DNA of 64,000 nt, from the NCBI RefSeq assembly GCF_000744605.1, contig NZ_JQMG01000001.1, forward strand, positions 496,001 to 560,000. Reading direction: 5' to 3'. The translations under genes were made by a program, and so were the position numbers. Position 1 is the first letter of the stretch; each line of letters opens with the position of its first letter. The DNA comes from Methylotenera sp. L2L1 (GTDB lineage: Bacteria; Pseudomonadota; Gammaproteobacteria; Burkholderiales; Methylophilaceae). The notes under the pieces are model-generated. The model made no database searches and was not told the DNA's origin. It saw only the letters and a list, made by a program, of their open reading frames with translations. Below, piece after piece: positions 34,394-43,962 of the stretch.

Positions 34394-36265
34394 TTATAGG
34401 CTGAACACGTTCAATGCACCGCCGCCAGGAGCAGCGTTGTATTTAACTAGTTCTGCATAACCACCAGCAGCACCTAAAGCGTCTGTTGGAGTAGTCATAC
34501 CAAGGTTCATCGCTACACCAGCCCAGCCACCGATACCTGATAGCACGCCAACGTGTTGTTTACCTTTGTGACCGTATGTGAATGCATTACCAATCACGCC
34601 AGAACCAACTTGGAATTTCCAAAGTTCTTTACCTGATTTAGCATCAACAGCTTTGAACCAACGATCTAAAGTACCGTAGAACACTAAGTCAGTAGCAGTA
34701 GTTAAAGCACCACCCCAAGCTGAGAATTTCTCTTTGTTGTACCATACTTTTTTGTTTGTCATTGGATCATAAGCAGCGAAACCACCCATAACACCGTCAG
34801 GACCTGGGAACATTGTTAATGTTGCACCAACCCATGGTTGACCAGCAACGTATTTAGACTCAACTGGCTCGTATGTCATACATACGTGGTTCAATGGAGA
34901 ATATACTAAACCAGTTTTTGGTGAGTATGCAGCTGGTTGTTGGTCTTTTGTACCCAATGCAGCTGGGCAGATGCCTTTAGCATTGTAGTCTTGGTGAGTA
35001 GAAGCTGATGCCAATTTGTTTGGTACACCAGTTTTCATGTCAACATCAGTTGCCCAGTTTACGAATGGGTGAACTTTTTGTGCAGCTTGTAATTTACCGT
35101 TGTGTGCATTCCATGTGTAAGCGAAGCCGTTACGGTCATGGTGCCAAGCGTATGTTTTGCCACCTTTGTCGAACAAGATAACTTCGTTAATACCGTCGTA
35201 ATCCCACTCGTCATGTGGAGTCATTTGCATGCCCCATTTTGCAACACCAGTGTCTAAGTCACGTGCGAATACAGTCATTGACCATTTGTTGTCGCCTGGA
35301 CGTACATCTGGGTTCCAAACTGATGGGTTACCTGTACCGTAGTAAACTAAGTTTGTACGTGCATCATACGGCCACCAGCCCCATACAGAACCACCACCAT
35401 GTTGCCAACCATCTTTAACTGCTTGTGGTTTCAACCATGTACGTGTACCTAGTTCTTTTTCGCCAATTTTCAATTGGTCGTTAGGAAGTTTTTTGAAAGA
35501 ACCGCCTTCTTTGTTGCCGCCGTTTACGTCTTGGTAAACTGACAATGCACTGTACTCAGGTGTATCTTTGTTGAAGTCTGAACCGATTAACATTTCAGCG
35601 TCAGGACCTGTTGAGTATGCTTTCCATGCCAAAGAACCGTCTTTGATGTTGTATGCAGCGATAAAGCAACGTACGCCGAATTCAGCACCTGAACAACCTG
35701 TTAATACTTTGTCTTTGATTACGTGTGGAGCGTTAGTGTTTGTCGCGCCAACTTTTGGATCGTTGATCAATGTTGACCATACTTTAGCACCAGTTTTAGC
35801 GTCTAAAGCTACCAAGTTACCATCGTTTTGTTGTAGATAGATTTTACCGTCGCCATAGCCTAAACCACGTGAAACGTTATCGCAACATAGTACAGCTTGT
35901 ACTGATGGATCTTGTTTTGGGAAATATGACCAAACGATTTTTTGGTTGTTATCTAAATCTAAAGCGTATACGTTGTTTGGGAATGCTGTATGTACATACA
36001 TCATGTTACCAACAACAACTGGTGAACCTTCGTGACCACGGTTTACACCAGTAGCGAATGTCCAAGCTGCTTTAAGATTTTTTACGTTACCTTTGTTAAC
36101 TTGTGCTAATGCACTGTAACCTTGGTTGTTGTGCTGACCACGTGGGTGAGCCCAGTTGTTCGCGTCTTTCATTGCTGCTTCTTGATCTGCGGCTGCTGAT
36201 GCTACTAAAGGCATCGCCATACCTGCTACCAAGCCAAGTGCTAACTTGATTTTGTTGATTTGCAT
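34394..36265 (-). CDS. xoxF: Lanthanide-dependent methanol dehydrogenase XoxF
   Basis: XoxF is the PQQ-containing periplasmic enzyme that oxidises methanol. The 623-residue product has a signal peptide (1-25), an eight-bladed propeller with several tryptophan-docking repeats, the adjacent Cys pair in VLCCDNVSRG (127-128), the metal ligands Glu195 and Asn313, and HDEWDYDGINE with Asp355 and Asp357. The second Asp of Asp-Tyr-Asp is the extra ligand of lanthanide enzymes; calcium MxaF has Ala there. I chose the ATG at 36265, six bases after GGAGA; an earlier TTG overlaps that site. A promoter is described at 36402-36430. Confidence 0.97.
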   Translation of the reverse strand: MQINKIKLALGLVAGMAMPLVASAAADQEAAMKDANNWAHPRGQHNNQGYSALAQVNKGNVKNLKAAWTFATGVNRGHEGSPVVVGNMMYVHTAFPNNVYALDLDNNQKIVWSYFPKQDPSVQAVLCCDNVSRGLGYGDGKIYLQQNDGNLVALDAKTGAKVWSTLINDPKVGATNTNAPHVIKDKVLTGCSGAEFGVRCFIAAYNIKDGSLAWKAYSTGPDAEMLIGSDFNKDTPEYSALSVYQDVNGGNKEGGSFKKLPNDQLKIGEKELGTRTWLKPQAVKDGWQHGGGSVWGWWPYDARTNLVYYGTGNPSVWNPDVRPGDNKWSMTVFARDLDTGVAKWGMQMTPHDEWDYDGINEVILFDKGGKTYAWHHDRNGFAYTWNAHNGKLQAAQKVHPFVNWATDVDMKTGVPNKLASASTHQDYNAKGICPAALGTKDQQPAAYSPKTGLVYSPLNHVCMTYEPVESKYVAGQPWVGATLTMFPGPDGVMGGFAAYDPMTNKKVWYNKEKFSAWGGALTTATDLVFYGTLDRWFKAVDAKSGKELWKFQVGSGVIGNAFTYGHKGKQHVGVLSGIGGWAGVAMNLGMTTPTDALGAAGGYAELVKYNAAPGGGALNVFSL

Positions 36266-36566
36266 ATTAATCTCCAAAGTTAAACTACTAAGGTTTAAAT
36301 AAATAGATTCATAAACAAAACTAATAAATTTTTGATGTTCCTCAAAATTTTTACTAGCTTTTATGAAACTATTTGTAGCACACTAAATGTGCTTGAACAG
36401 AACTATAAACCAGTGAATCATGAATTGCAATACATTATTTACAATTTATTTACAATTAACTTAACATAGTCACACTTATTACTTAAAATCCCTAGTCAGC
36501 ACCACACCGCTTGACACTTACATCTTAAAATATCATTTAAAATCAAATAGAAAGAAAAAATCATCC
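36266..36566. other. Divergent control region between xoxF and pip
   Basis: About 300 AT-rich bases with no gene. It holds the xoxF promoter and leader on the minus strand. On the plus strand a perfect TTGACA (36511-36516) stands 50 bases before pip, but the -10 candidates nearby (TATCAT, TTTAAA) are poorly spaced. Two near-identical segments TTTACAATT occur at about 36438 and 36450. Confidence 0.5.
36402..36430 (-). promoter_or_regulatory. Probable sigma-70 promoter of xoxF
   Basis: On the minus strand TTGCAA (36425-36430) and TATAGT (36402-36407) are separated by exactly 17 bp. Transcription would begin near 36395, giving an untranslated leader of about 130 bases that includes a small hairpin, GCACA/TGTGC at 36378-36392. 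Found by eye; no start-site data. Confidence 0.6.
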
Positions 36567-37523
36567 ATGCAAACCAATCTCTACAACTTGTATCCAGAGC
36601 TTGATACATTTAAACAAAGTATGATTAAAGTTGATGACTTGCATGAGGTTTACTACGAAGTTTGCGGAAACCCTGATGGTGTGCCTGTTGTGTTCCTACA
36701 CGGCGGCCCAGGCAGCGGATGTAATCCAACACAACGCCGTTTCTTTGACCCAAGCTACTATAAGATTATCCTGATTGATCAGCGCGGCTGTGGCCGCAGC
36801 AAACCATTAGGGTCTATCGTTAACAATACAATTGATGACTTAATTAATGACATTGATTTAATAAGAAAAAATCTTGGCATTGATCAATGGCTAGTATTTG
36901 GTGGCTCATGGGGCAGCACACTTGGGCTTGCTTACGCATTAAAGTATACGCAACATGTAACAGGATTAATTTTGCGCGGTATCTTTTTAAGTCGCACAAC
37001 TGAGCTCAATTGGTTTTTGAACGATGTAAAAGCTTTTTATCCAGAACCTTGGGAAACTTTGTGTGATTTTTTACCTATTGGATCAAGAAACAATCCTATT
37101 AATGCTTACGAAAAACTCATTTTCTCAGACGATACCGCCATTAGCATCCCTGCTGCCATTCAATGGAATCAATTTGAAAGTAGCATAATGACTTTACTGC
37201 CAAGACCAAGCAGTGAGCAAGCCATAAACGGTGCTGTTGAACTTGCACGCGCACGCGTACAGATTCACTACATCCAACATCAGTGTTTTGTCAGTGAACG
37301 TGATTTACTGGCTGAGGCAAGCAGTAAATTATCTCACCTTCCAACTGTCATCGTTCAAGGTCGTTATGACATGGTATGCCCGCCAATCACAGCATGGGAG
37401 CTGAAGCGAGCAATGCCGCAAGCAGAGCTCTACCTAGTTGACGATGCAGGGCACTCAGCAATGGAGTCAGGTACAACCTCCGCATTGGTCGCGGCGACCG
37501 AAAAGTTCAAAAATTTAAGCTAA
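36567..37523 (+). CDS. pip: Proline iminopeptidase
   Basis: A 318-residue alpha/beta-hydrolase of peptidase family S33: oxyanion-hole FLHGGPGSGCNP (44-54), DQRGCGRSKP, nucleophile elbow GGSWGSTLGLAYA with Ser114, Asp in GRYDMVCPP and His in DDAGHSAMES near the C-terminus. It removes N-terminal proline from peptides in the cytoplasm. Length is normal. Divergent from xoxF; single gene. Confidence 0.95.
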   Translation: MQTNLYNLYPELDTFKQSMIKVDDLHEVYYEVCGNPDGVPVVFLHGGPGSGCNPTQRRFFDPSYYKIILIDQRGCGRSKPLGSIVNNTIDDLINDIDLIRKNLGIDQWLVFGGSWGSTLGLAYALKYTQHVTGLILRGIFLSRTTELNWFLNDVKAFYPEPWETLCDFLPIGSRNNPINAYEKLIFSDDTAISIPAAIQWNQFESSIMTLLPRPSSEQAINGAVELARARVQIHYIQHQCFVSERDLLAEASSKLSHLPTVIVQGRYDMVCPPITAWELKRAMPQAELYLVDDAGHSAMESGTTSALVAATEKFKNLS

Positions 37524-37687
37524 CCCTTGCATCACTATGAGGAAGTATAGTGCTAAGATTATTACCAGCTATTTTACTTATACTTTCTCAATATTAAGCA
37601 TATTAGAGGTTGCCATAACCCAATGCCAGCAATTAGAAATTTGAATATGATCTCCATCCGCAGGGCTTTGATCTTAAGTATCACCGT

Positions 37688-38995
37688 ATGAAGAAAATCA
37701 CTTTCAGTCCAAAATCTAACTTAGCCTTGCGCGATAATTTGCGTAAGGCTATCAGCATGCCTAGCGAGGTTTACGCTAATCAGAGATACAACACACCATT
37801 ATTTGTATTTCATGAAATGTTTAAAGCTTTTCAGCGGCACAATGCACTCGGCTTATCTGCCTCGTTATCTTTTTATGCGATGTTTGCATTGATTCCTTTA
37901 GTATTACTCATGTTTTTTTTGTTTAGCCAGCTCATTTTCAGTTCTGACTATGCAATTGTTAAGCTCGCTATTATTACTAGCAATTTGGTTCCTCAATTAA
38001 GTAATTCCATCATGACGGAAGTGTATAGCACGGCAAAACATCAAGCCGCATGGGGGGCAGTCGGGCTTTTTGTACTCCTTTGGACAGTCACGCCCTTAGC
38101 GGGCGCTATGCGCGCAGCTTTCTACAGCATTGCTAGCCTAGTCGAAGCGCCATCGTTTATTAAAAGGAAAGTGAAAGACATTTTTGCCATTGTCGGCATG
38201 CTACTACTATTCTTTTTATTTACATTTGCAGGGCTAATGCTAGAAAAAGTGATTGTTTTTTTAGGGGCAAGTAGCAGATTCTTACAATATGAGATGCTAG
38301 CAACATTAACATCACTAGGACTCACCACCCTCTTGATCAGTGCTTTTTACTTTGTGTTCTTTCCTGCACGCTTATATATCAAGCATATTTTAATTGGCGC
38401 TTTATTTACAGCCATACTTTGGCTACTGATGCGACCAGCCTTTACCTTGTTTTTATCCATGAACGAATCCTATGGCTCAGTTTTTGGAAGCATGAAGAAT
38501 CTTTTCATTTCGATTACCTGGCTGTATGTAAATTTTGCAGTATTTTTGCTCGGGACAGAGCTCATTGCAACATTAAGAAAAAAAGATGTCTTATTACTCA
38601 AGGGACTTTTTGACGAGTCATCAGAACCTAGTGTTGCGACAGAATCTCACTACGTGAAAAAACTGATGCAGCGTTACGGAAAGGTGTATGAGAAAAATGA
38701 CATTATCTTTAAGCATGGCGAAGCCACTAACCATCTGTACTACTTAGTGGCAGGTGAGGTGCAAATCGTTAAACATAGCAAGATATTACGCACCGTTCAT
38801 GCTGGCGAATACTTTGGCGAAATGGCAATGTTGTCGAATACTCCAACCATTGCTGAAGCCAGAGTGGGATCCATCAATGCAGAGGTCATTACAATGGATA
38901 CCGACAATATTGAAACGTTGCTACTAGACGAACCTAAGGTAGCCATGAAGTTTCTGAGAAAAATGGCAGCTCGCCTACAACAGCAAGACGAATAA
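37688..38995 (+). CDS. YihY/BrkB-family membrane protein fused to a cyclic-nucleotide-binding-like domain
   Basis: A 435-residue fusion. Residues 35-310 form a YihY (UPF0761, once called RNase BN) membrane domain of six segments with the family motif LGLSASLSFYAMFALIPLVL. Residues 325-432 resemble a cyclic-nucleotide-binding domain: VYEKNDIIFKHGEATNHLYYL, then GEYFGEMAML. The usual Arg-Ser-Ala of the phosphate-binding loop is replaced by Thr-Ile-Ala, so cAMP or cGMP binding is doubtful. YihY proteins have no settled function. It is followed by the TPR-oxygenase gene after 50 bases, perhaps one operon. Confidence 0.82.
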   Translation: MKKITFSPKSNLALRDNLRKAISMPSEVYANQRYNTPLFVFHEMFKAFQRHNALGLSASLSFYAMFALIPLVLLMFFLFSQLIFSSDYAIVKLAIITSNLVPQLSNSIMTEVYSTAKHQAAWGAVGLFVLLWTVTPLAGAMRAAFYSIASLVEAPSFIKRKVKDIFAIVGMLLLFFLFTFAGLMLEKVIVFLGASSRFLQYEMLATLTSLGLTTLLISAFYFVFFPARLYIKHILIGALFTAILWLLMRPAFTLFLSMNESYGSVFGSMKNLFISITWLYVNFAVFLLGTELIATLRKKDVLLLKGLFDESSEPSVATESHYVKKLMQRYGKVYEKNDIIFKHGEATNHLYYLVAGEVQIVKHSKILRTVHAGEYFGEMAMLSNTPTIAEARVGSINAEVITMDTDNIETLLLDEPKVAMKFLRKMAARLQQQDE

Positions 38996-39045
38996 TCTTA
39001 CACTCACCACCACACACGGGTTTTGATATACATTTAGGACGAATC

Positions 39046-40575
39046 ATGGCAAAGCAAGCATCTTTCTCACCCCAACCCAGCCAATTGGAAATGCAACCTG
39101 TCCTGCAATTATTTAACTCAGGAAAACTAGCAGAAGCCGAACAGGCCGCAAAAAAACTGGTGGTGCGCTACCCTAACACTTTTATCTTGTATCAAATTTT
39201 AGGTATTTCCCAAGACGGTTTATCTAAGCCCGAAGCCGCCATCGACAGCTATAAAAAGGCACTATCAATCCAACCGAACACGCCCGACCTACATTTCAAC
39301 TTAGGTATTGCACTTTCAAACCTTGGTAATCTAGAAGCAGCCAGCCGTCATTATAAGCAGGCCATTGCACTGCAATCCAACTTCTTTGAGGCATATGGCA
39401 ACTTAGGTACGCTATTACAAAAACAGGGCTTACTAGAAGACGCTATCAAGAACTATCAGACTGCATTAGATATTCACGAAGATGCACGCGGTCACTTCAA
39501 TATAGGAACAGCGCTACGTGACCAAGGCAAACTGGATGAGGCAATTAAGCACTTTAAACATGCGATTCGCTTATTCCCTAACTATGCTGACGCACATAAT
39601 TATCTTGGCGAGTGCTTACGTGACCAAGGCAATATGGAAGATGCCGTGAAAAGTTACTTAGACACGCTAAAGCTCAACACAGACCATGCTGGCGCCAATT
39701 ACAATATGGGCGAGTTTCTATACCTTGCTAACCGTTTTGATGAAGCCATTGATTATTTTGAACGATCGCATTTAGATGATTGGCAAGAGCGTGCTTTATA
39801 TTGCACCTATAAAGCAGAACATTTTGATGCTTTTAAAACAAAATTAGATGAAATTGTGCGTACGCACAAAAAACATGACGCCCCATTTTTAGCCACATTA
39901 TCCTCACACTACGCACGCAACTTTGGTGTAGAAGACCATTATAATTTTTGTAAAAACGGCTTTGATTTTGTTTATCAAAATAGCATCTCAGAACTTGCCG
40001 AACCGAATAGCCAATTTCTAAAAGACCTACTCAACGATATAGACAATACTGCGATTGAAGTGCGCGCACAGGGTATGATTATTAATGGCAAACAATCTGC
40101 TGGCAATTTATTTAAGCGCCCAGAGGCATCTTTCAGAAAGCTGGGGGAATTAGTTAAACAAGAATTTATTAACTACAAAAACCGCTTTGCCGGCGCCGAC
40201 TGCGAGCTGATTAAGTCATTTCCTGACGAGCTGGAATTTACCAGCTCTTGGTATGTACGCTTACGTCGTGCCGGTTATGTAGATCGCCATATCCATGAAG
40301 TGGGCTGGATTAGTGGCGCGGTGTATCTAGTATTGCCTAAAGATCGAAAAGACCCGCTAGAGGGCTGTTTTGAATACGGCTTGCACGGTGACAATTACCC
40401 ACAGAAACACGATGATTTTCCAGTAGGGGTTGCATCACCTAATGTGGGTGACATCGTACTGTTCCCATCATCGCTATTTCATCGCACCATTCCGTTCAAC
40501 TCAAATGAAGAACGAATTTGCATTGCCTTTGATTTAAAGCCACAAGGTGAGATTTTTAGACGATCAAACTACTAA
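39046..40575 (+). CDS. TPR protein with C-terminal 2-oxoglutarate/Fe(II) oxygenase-like domain
   Basis: A 509-residue protein. Residues 15-235 hold about six tetratricopeptide repeats (for example FNLGIALSNLGNLEAASRHY). Residues 340-505 look like a double-stranded beta-helix oxygenase: DRHIHEVGWISGAVYLVLP carries a metal-ligand His pair, VGDIVLFPSSLFHRTIPF a later His, and RICIAFDLKPQG the Arg for 2-oxoglutarate. Related TPR-oxygenases hydroxylate or otherwise modify proteins or glycans, but the substrate here cannot be told. No signal peptide, so probably cytoplasmic. Confidence 0.8.
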   Translation: MAKQASFSPQPSQLEMQPVLQLFNSGKLAEAEQAAKKLVVRYPNTFILYQILGISQDGLSKPEAAIDSYKKALSIQPNTPDLHFNLGIALSNLGNLEAASRHYKQAIALQSNFFEAYGNLGTLLQKQGLLEDAIKNYQTALDIHEDARGHFNIGTALRDQGKLDEAIKHFKHAIRLFPNYADAHNYLGECLRDQGNMEDAVKSYLDTLKLNTDHAGANYNMGEFLYLANRFDEAIDYFERSHLDDWQERALYCTYKAEHFDAFKTKLDEIVRTHKKHDAPFLATLSSHYARNFGVEDHYNFCKNGFDFVYQNSISELAEPNSQFLKDLLNDIDNTAIEVRAQGMIINGKQSAGNLFKRPEASFRKLGELVKQEFINYKNRFAGADCELIKSFPDELEFTSSWYVRLRRAGYVDRHIHEVGWISGAVYLVLPKDRKDPLEGCFEYGLHGDNYPQKHDDFPVGVASPNVGDIVLFPSSLFHRTIPFNSNEERICIAFDLKPQGEIFRRSNY

Positions 40576-40672
40576 CGCTTTTAAATAAAGCCTACACACT
40601 TTCGCCGACTCAACACCACTAGTTTAATCACACCTCAAGTTAGCGAAAGTATGTACTTACTTACCGTTTAAA

Positions 40673-41797
40673 TTAATCCTCATCTGTTTCAACGAGCTTA
40701 CGAGCATCTTCAATCATAAACTCTAAACGCGCTTCAGCAATGTCCACCTGTGTATCCATAATCGGGTCAATACACTTGCTGCCAAAGATAATCTTACCTT
40801 CTAAATTCGCCTGACTAGTCAGCCGTGTGTAATCTTCCACGATACAGTTTTTAATCACCGCGCCAGTTTCAACCACGCAACTTGCGCCCAATACAGCGGG
40901 GCCCACAATCGTTGCGCCAGCTTCAATTTTCGTACTGCCGCCTATATAAACCGGCGGCGTAATATTCACCTGATCAAAATCAACACTTAAATTAATACCC
41001 ACATGCACGCCCGGCCTAACTTCTCGACCAGGCATCTTAAAGCCCTTCACTTCACCATTTAATATCTGGCTGGTCACTGTCCACACATCCTGCACATTAC
41101 CAATATCTAACCATTGAAACGGCAAGTTTATACCGATAAAAGGCAGGTGCGCTTGTGCCAGTTTAGGGAACAACTCGCCACCAATATCATAAGCAACACC
41201 AGAAGGAATATAGTCAAAGATTTCCGGTTCAAAGATATAAATACCGGTATTGGCCAGATTGGAAATTGCGTCTTTAGGATCCGGCTTTTCTTGGAACTGT
41301 AAGATACGATCATCTTCATCAAGGGCTACGATGCCGTATTTAAACACCTCATCATTTGGCACTTCACGGATAATAATGCTGGCAATCGCTTTCTTCTGGC
41401 GATGAATCTCTAGCGCTTTGCTAATATCCAAATCAATCCAGGCATCACCACAGAGCACAATAAATGTCTCATCAAAAAAACCTGAGAAATCCTGAATCTT
41501 TTTCATGCCACCGGCAGAACCCACTGGCGAACTGATAGCAACACCAGACTCTACATATCCTTCGTAAGAGTAGGCCATGCTTACACCGAACTGCTCGCCA
41601 TCTCTAAAGTAATTCTCAATAATGGGCGCCAAGTGGCTAGTGTTTACCATAATCTGATCAACCCCATGCTTCTTAAGCAACTCAATCAGATATTCCATCA
41701 CTGGCTTCCTCACCAAGGGAATCATTGGCTTCGGAATTTCATGTGTGATCGGCTGGACTCTTGTGCCCTTACCAGCGCCTAGTATCATTGCTTTCAT
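40673..41797 (-). CDS. Sugar-nucleotide pyrophosphorylase, probable mannose-1-phosphate guanylyltransferase
   Basis: A 374-residue enzyme: MKAMILGAGKGTRVQPITHE is the nucleotide-binding and Lys signature of NDP-sugar pyrophosphorylases, with KPMIPLVRKPVMEYLIELL, VLCGDAWIDLDI for metal binding and a C-terminal left-handed beta-helix (about 250-345, hexapeptide repeats). The layout matches GDP-mannose or related pyrophosphorylases such as GMPPB-like bacterial proteins; glucose-1-phosphate thymidylyltransferase is another possibility. Single gene, convergent with the TPR-oxygenase gene. Confidence 0.83.
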   Translation of the reverse strand: MKAMILGAGKGTRVQPITHEIPKPMIPLVRKPVMEYLIELLKKHGVDQIMVNTSHLAPIIENYFRDGEQFGVSMAYSYEGYVESGVAISSPVGSAGGMKKIQDFSGFFDETFIVLCGDAWIDLDISKALEIHRQKKAIASIIIREVPNDEVFKYGIVALDEDDRILQFQEKPDPKDAISNLANTGIYIFEPEIFDYIPSGVAYDIGGELFPKLAQAHLPFIGINLPFQWLDIGNVQDVWTVTSQILNGEVKGFKMPGREVRPGVHVGINLSVDFDQVNITPPVYIGGSTKIEAGATIVGPAVLGASCVVETGAVIKNCIVEDYTRLTSQANLEGKIIFGSKCIDPIMDTQVDIAEARLEFMIEDARKLVETDED

Positions 41798-42002
41798 ATT
41801 TCTCTTACATTCAGCTTAATTATTCAACAGGCGCTATTATGCCTAAAAAACAACAGCGTAGCATGATTTGATTATCGATAATTGCCACCGACTAAACAAC
41901 ACCCCGCAAGCTTGAGAGTTCTTGACATAAGCACACGAGAATCAATGAAATAATAGAATTAAAACCGGGTTATACTGAGCAAATAAGAAAACATTATGTC
42001 AT

Positions 42003-43532
42003 TTACTGGTGATGCATTGCCTTCTGCTGATACATTGCAGCATCGGCCGATTTCAGCAATTGATTGATAGTTTTTTCACTGCCTTTAAACAACGTGATAC
42101 CAATACTAACGGTCACTTGATAGTCAAACAATTGAAGCCGACAAGGTTGCTCTACCATCATCTGGATTTTATCTGCAACCTGATTAGCTGCGGCATTTGA
42201 CTCAGCGAACTCCGTACCTAACTCACTTAAAATTACAATAAACTCATCCCCGCCTAAACGAGCCACCGTATCAACATCGCGAATACAATGCTTAATCCGC
42301 TTAGCAACTTCAATCAGTAGCAAATCCCCAGCGTCATGCCCTTTAGTATCATTTAGTACTTTAAAATCATCGATATCTAAAAAAATCACCGCACCGTACT
42401 GGCCATTTCGGTCACTAACCGCTAAAGCTTGCTCTAGGCGATCTAACATCAGCATACGGTTAGGAATTCCAGTGAGTCCATCTTGATTAGCAAGTTTCCA
42501 TAACAGATTTTGATGACTAATATGCTCAAGTCGACCACGTTGAATTGAACACAAATAAATATACAAAATTGCCGAAGACACCATCGACAACAGCGCCATC
42601 AATCCAATCAGCTTTAAACTCAGGTCAGTCCAACCAGCCTGCCTAGTCATTAAAATTAAAAAAGGCTCCCCCATGGTGGCTAATGATTTTTGGTGCTTAA
42701 ATACTGGGAAAATTTTCACTTCAATGGCACTTCTAGCGCGTCCAGACACTGAAAACAAATGACCCTTAGGGTCTTGTATAGTAAAGTCCGTATGATAAAC
42801 AACTGCGCTAAAGCCATCGCGCATCAAATTATCACTTGGCCTCTGCAACCTACTTGCATCAATAATCATATCAACAATCATGTTGTCTTCTGACTTTATC
42901 GGGCAAAACACTACATAGGCAAGATTTCCTTGAATCAATCGGAATGGATGGCTTGCCACAGGACGCCGAAGGGTAATTGCCTGAGTCACGGCACTTTCAA
43001 GGAAGGGGACGCTAGACACATCTAAACCAAGAATCTCTTTCGAGCTTGATGACAGCGATTCCATATATATGACAGGATAATAAAACGGCTTATCTTGGGG
43101 CGGCATCCATCCCCTGTGTTCACCAAAAGAAAATGATTTAACCGTAAAATCGACATTTCCACCAAGCCGCCTGCTGACAATAAAATCTTGCAGCTGTTTT
43201 TTCGCAACCTTTTGTATGATTTCTAACGCAAAAATCTGATCATTCGTATCAATCACACTTTTAACGTATACCGATACTTTTTCAGGGTTAGTATTGCCAA
43301 TCGCGGCAAACAGCGCAGAAAAACCTTTCAAGACGGTTTCGCTACTCACCATACTTCTATTAAGCTTATCTACATAATCCTCACCATGTTCAGTGAAGTT
43401 TCTTTCTGCATCTCGGAGATTGAGATTAACTACTGCAAGCAGTGCTATCAAGCAAAGTGACGCCCATACCGCAAGCGCTATCAAGATAGCTAGGGTTGAG
43501 ATCGGTTTAATTGAATTTACCTTAGCGATCAT
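42003..43532 (-). CDS. Membrane diguanylate cyclase with CHASE sensor domain
   Basis: A 509-residue protein: TM1 about 12-33, an extracytoplasmic CHASE domain (about 70-270) with VYVKSVIDTNDQIFALEII, TM2 about 303-325, and a GGDEF domain (340-505) with DGLTGIPNR, FLDIDDFKVLND and RLGGDEFIV. GGDEF domains make cyclic di-GMP from two GTP. The Arg-x-x-Asp inhibitory site upstream of GGDEF is not obvious, as the sequence there is CIRDVDTVARLGGDEF, which does contain Arg-Asp-Val-Asp. No EAL domain. CHASE domains sense small ligands, unknown here. Single gene. Confidence 0.92.
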   Translation of the reverse strand: MIAKVNSIKPISTLAILIALAVWASLCLIALLAVVNLNLRDAERNFTEHGEDYVDKLNRSMVSSETVLKGFSALFAAIGNTNPEKVSVYVKSVIDTNDQIFALEIIQKVAKKQLQDFIVSRRLGGNVDFTVKSFSFGEHRGWMPPQDKPFYYPVIYMESLSSSSKEILGLDVSSVPFLESAVTQAITLRRPVASHPFRLIQGNLAYVVFCPIKSEDNMIVDMIIDASRLQRPSDNLMRDGFSAVVYHTDFTIQDPKGHLFSVSGRARSAIEVKIFPVFKHQKSLATMGEPFLILMTRQAGWTDLSLKLIGLMALLSMVSSAILYIYLCSIQRGRLEHISHQNLLWKLANQDGLTGIPNRMLMLDRLEQALAVSDRNGQYGAVIFLDIDDFKVLNDTKGHDAGDLLLIEVAKRIKHCIRDVDTVARLGGDEFIVILSELGTEFAESNAAANQVADKIQMMVEQPCRLQLFDYQVTVSIGITLFKGSEKTINQLLKSADAAMYQQKAMHHQ

Positions 43533-43962
43533 TATATCCCGCTAAAAAAACCAACATTAAGACAAGGTTAACTAATATATCAACATTGCCTATGGGCGCT
43601 ATTCATGACAAATCACAAACACAGCATATACACTCTTCTCAAATAAAACTAAAAAGTGCACATTCAATACTACGTCAAACACTCGGTTACGTACAGCTCC
43701 TGCAAACAAGTATCCGCGCGGTAATATAGTTTTGCAATCACCCTAAGGTGTGCATCCATCCATTTCTGACAAACCACAGTAAAAAGTACTGCTGACTCAA
43801 TAAGCCATTACTAATTAAACACTCACCCAATACAATACGCAACAAGTACAGACTCGCTCATATATCAATGACTAAATCGCTTACTCAATAGAAATTTTTC
43901 CATTCAATATCAATAAGTTATAATTTTATTGTCACCTGATAGCGCATTATAAGCACGAATAA
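43533..43962. other. Gene-free spacer upstream of the diguanylate cyclase gene
   Basis: About 430 bases of AT-rich DNA with many TAA/TGA codons on both strands. I see no gene, RNA fold, repeat or strong promoter. It must contain the promoter of the cyclase on the minus strand. Confidence 0.45.
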
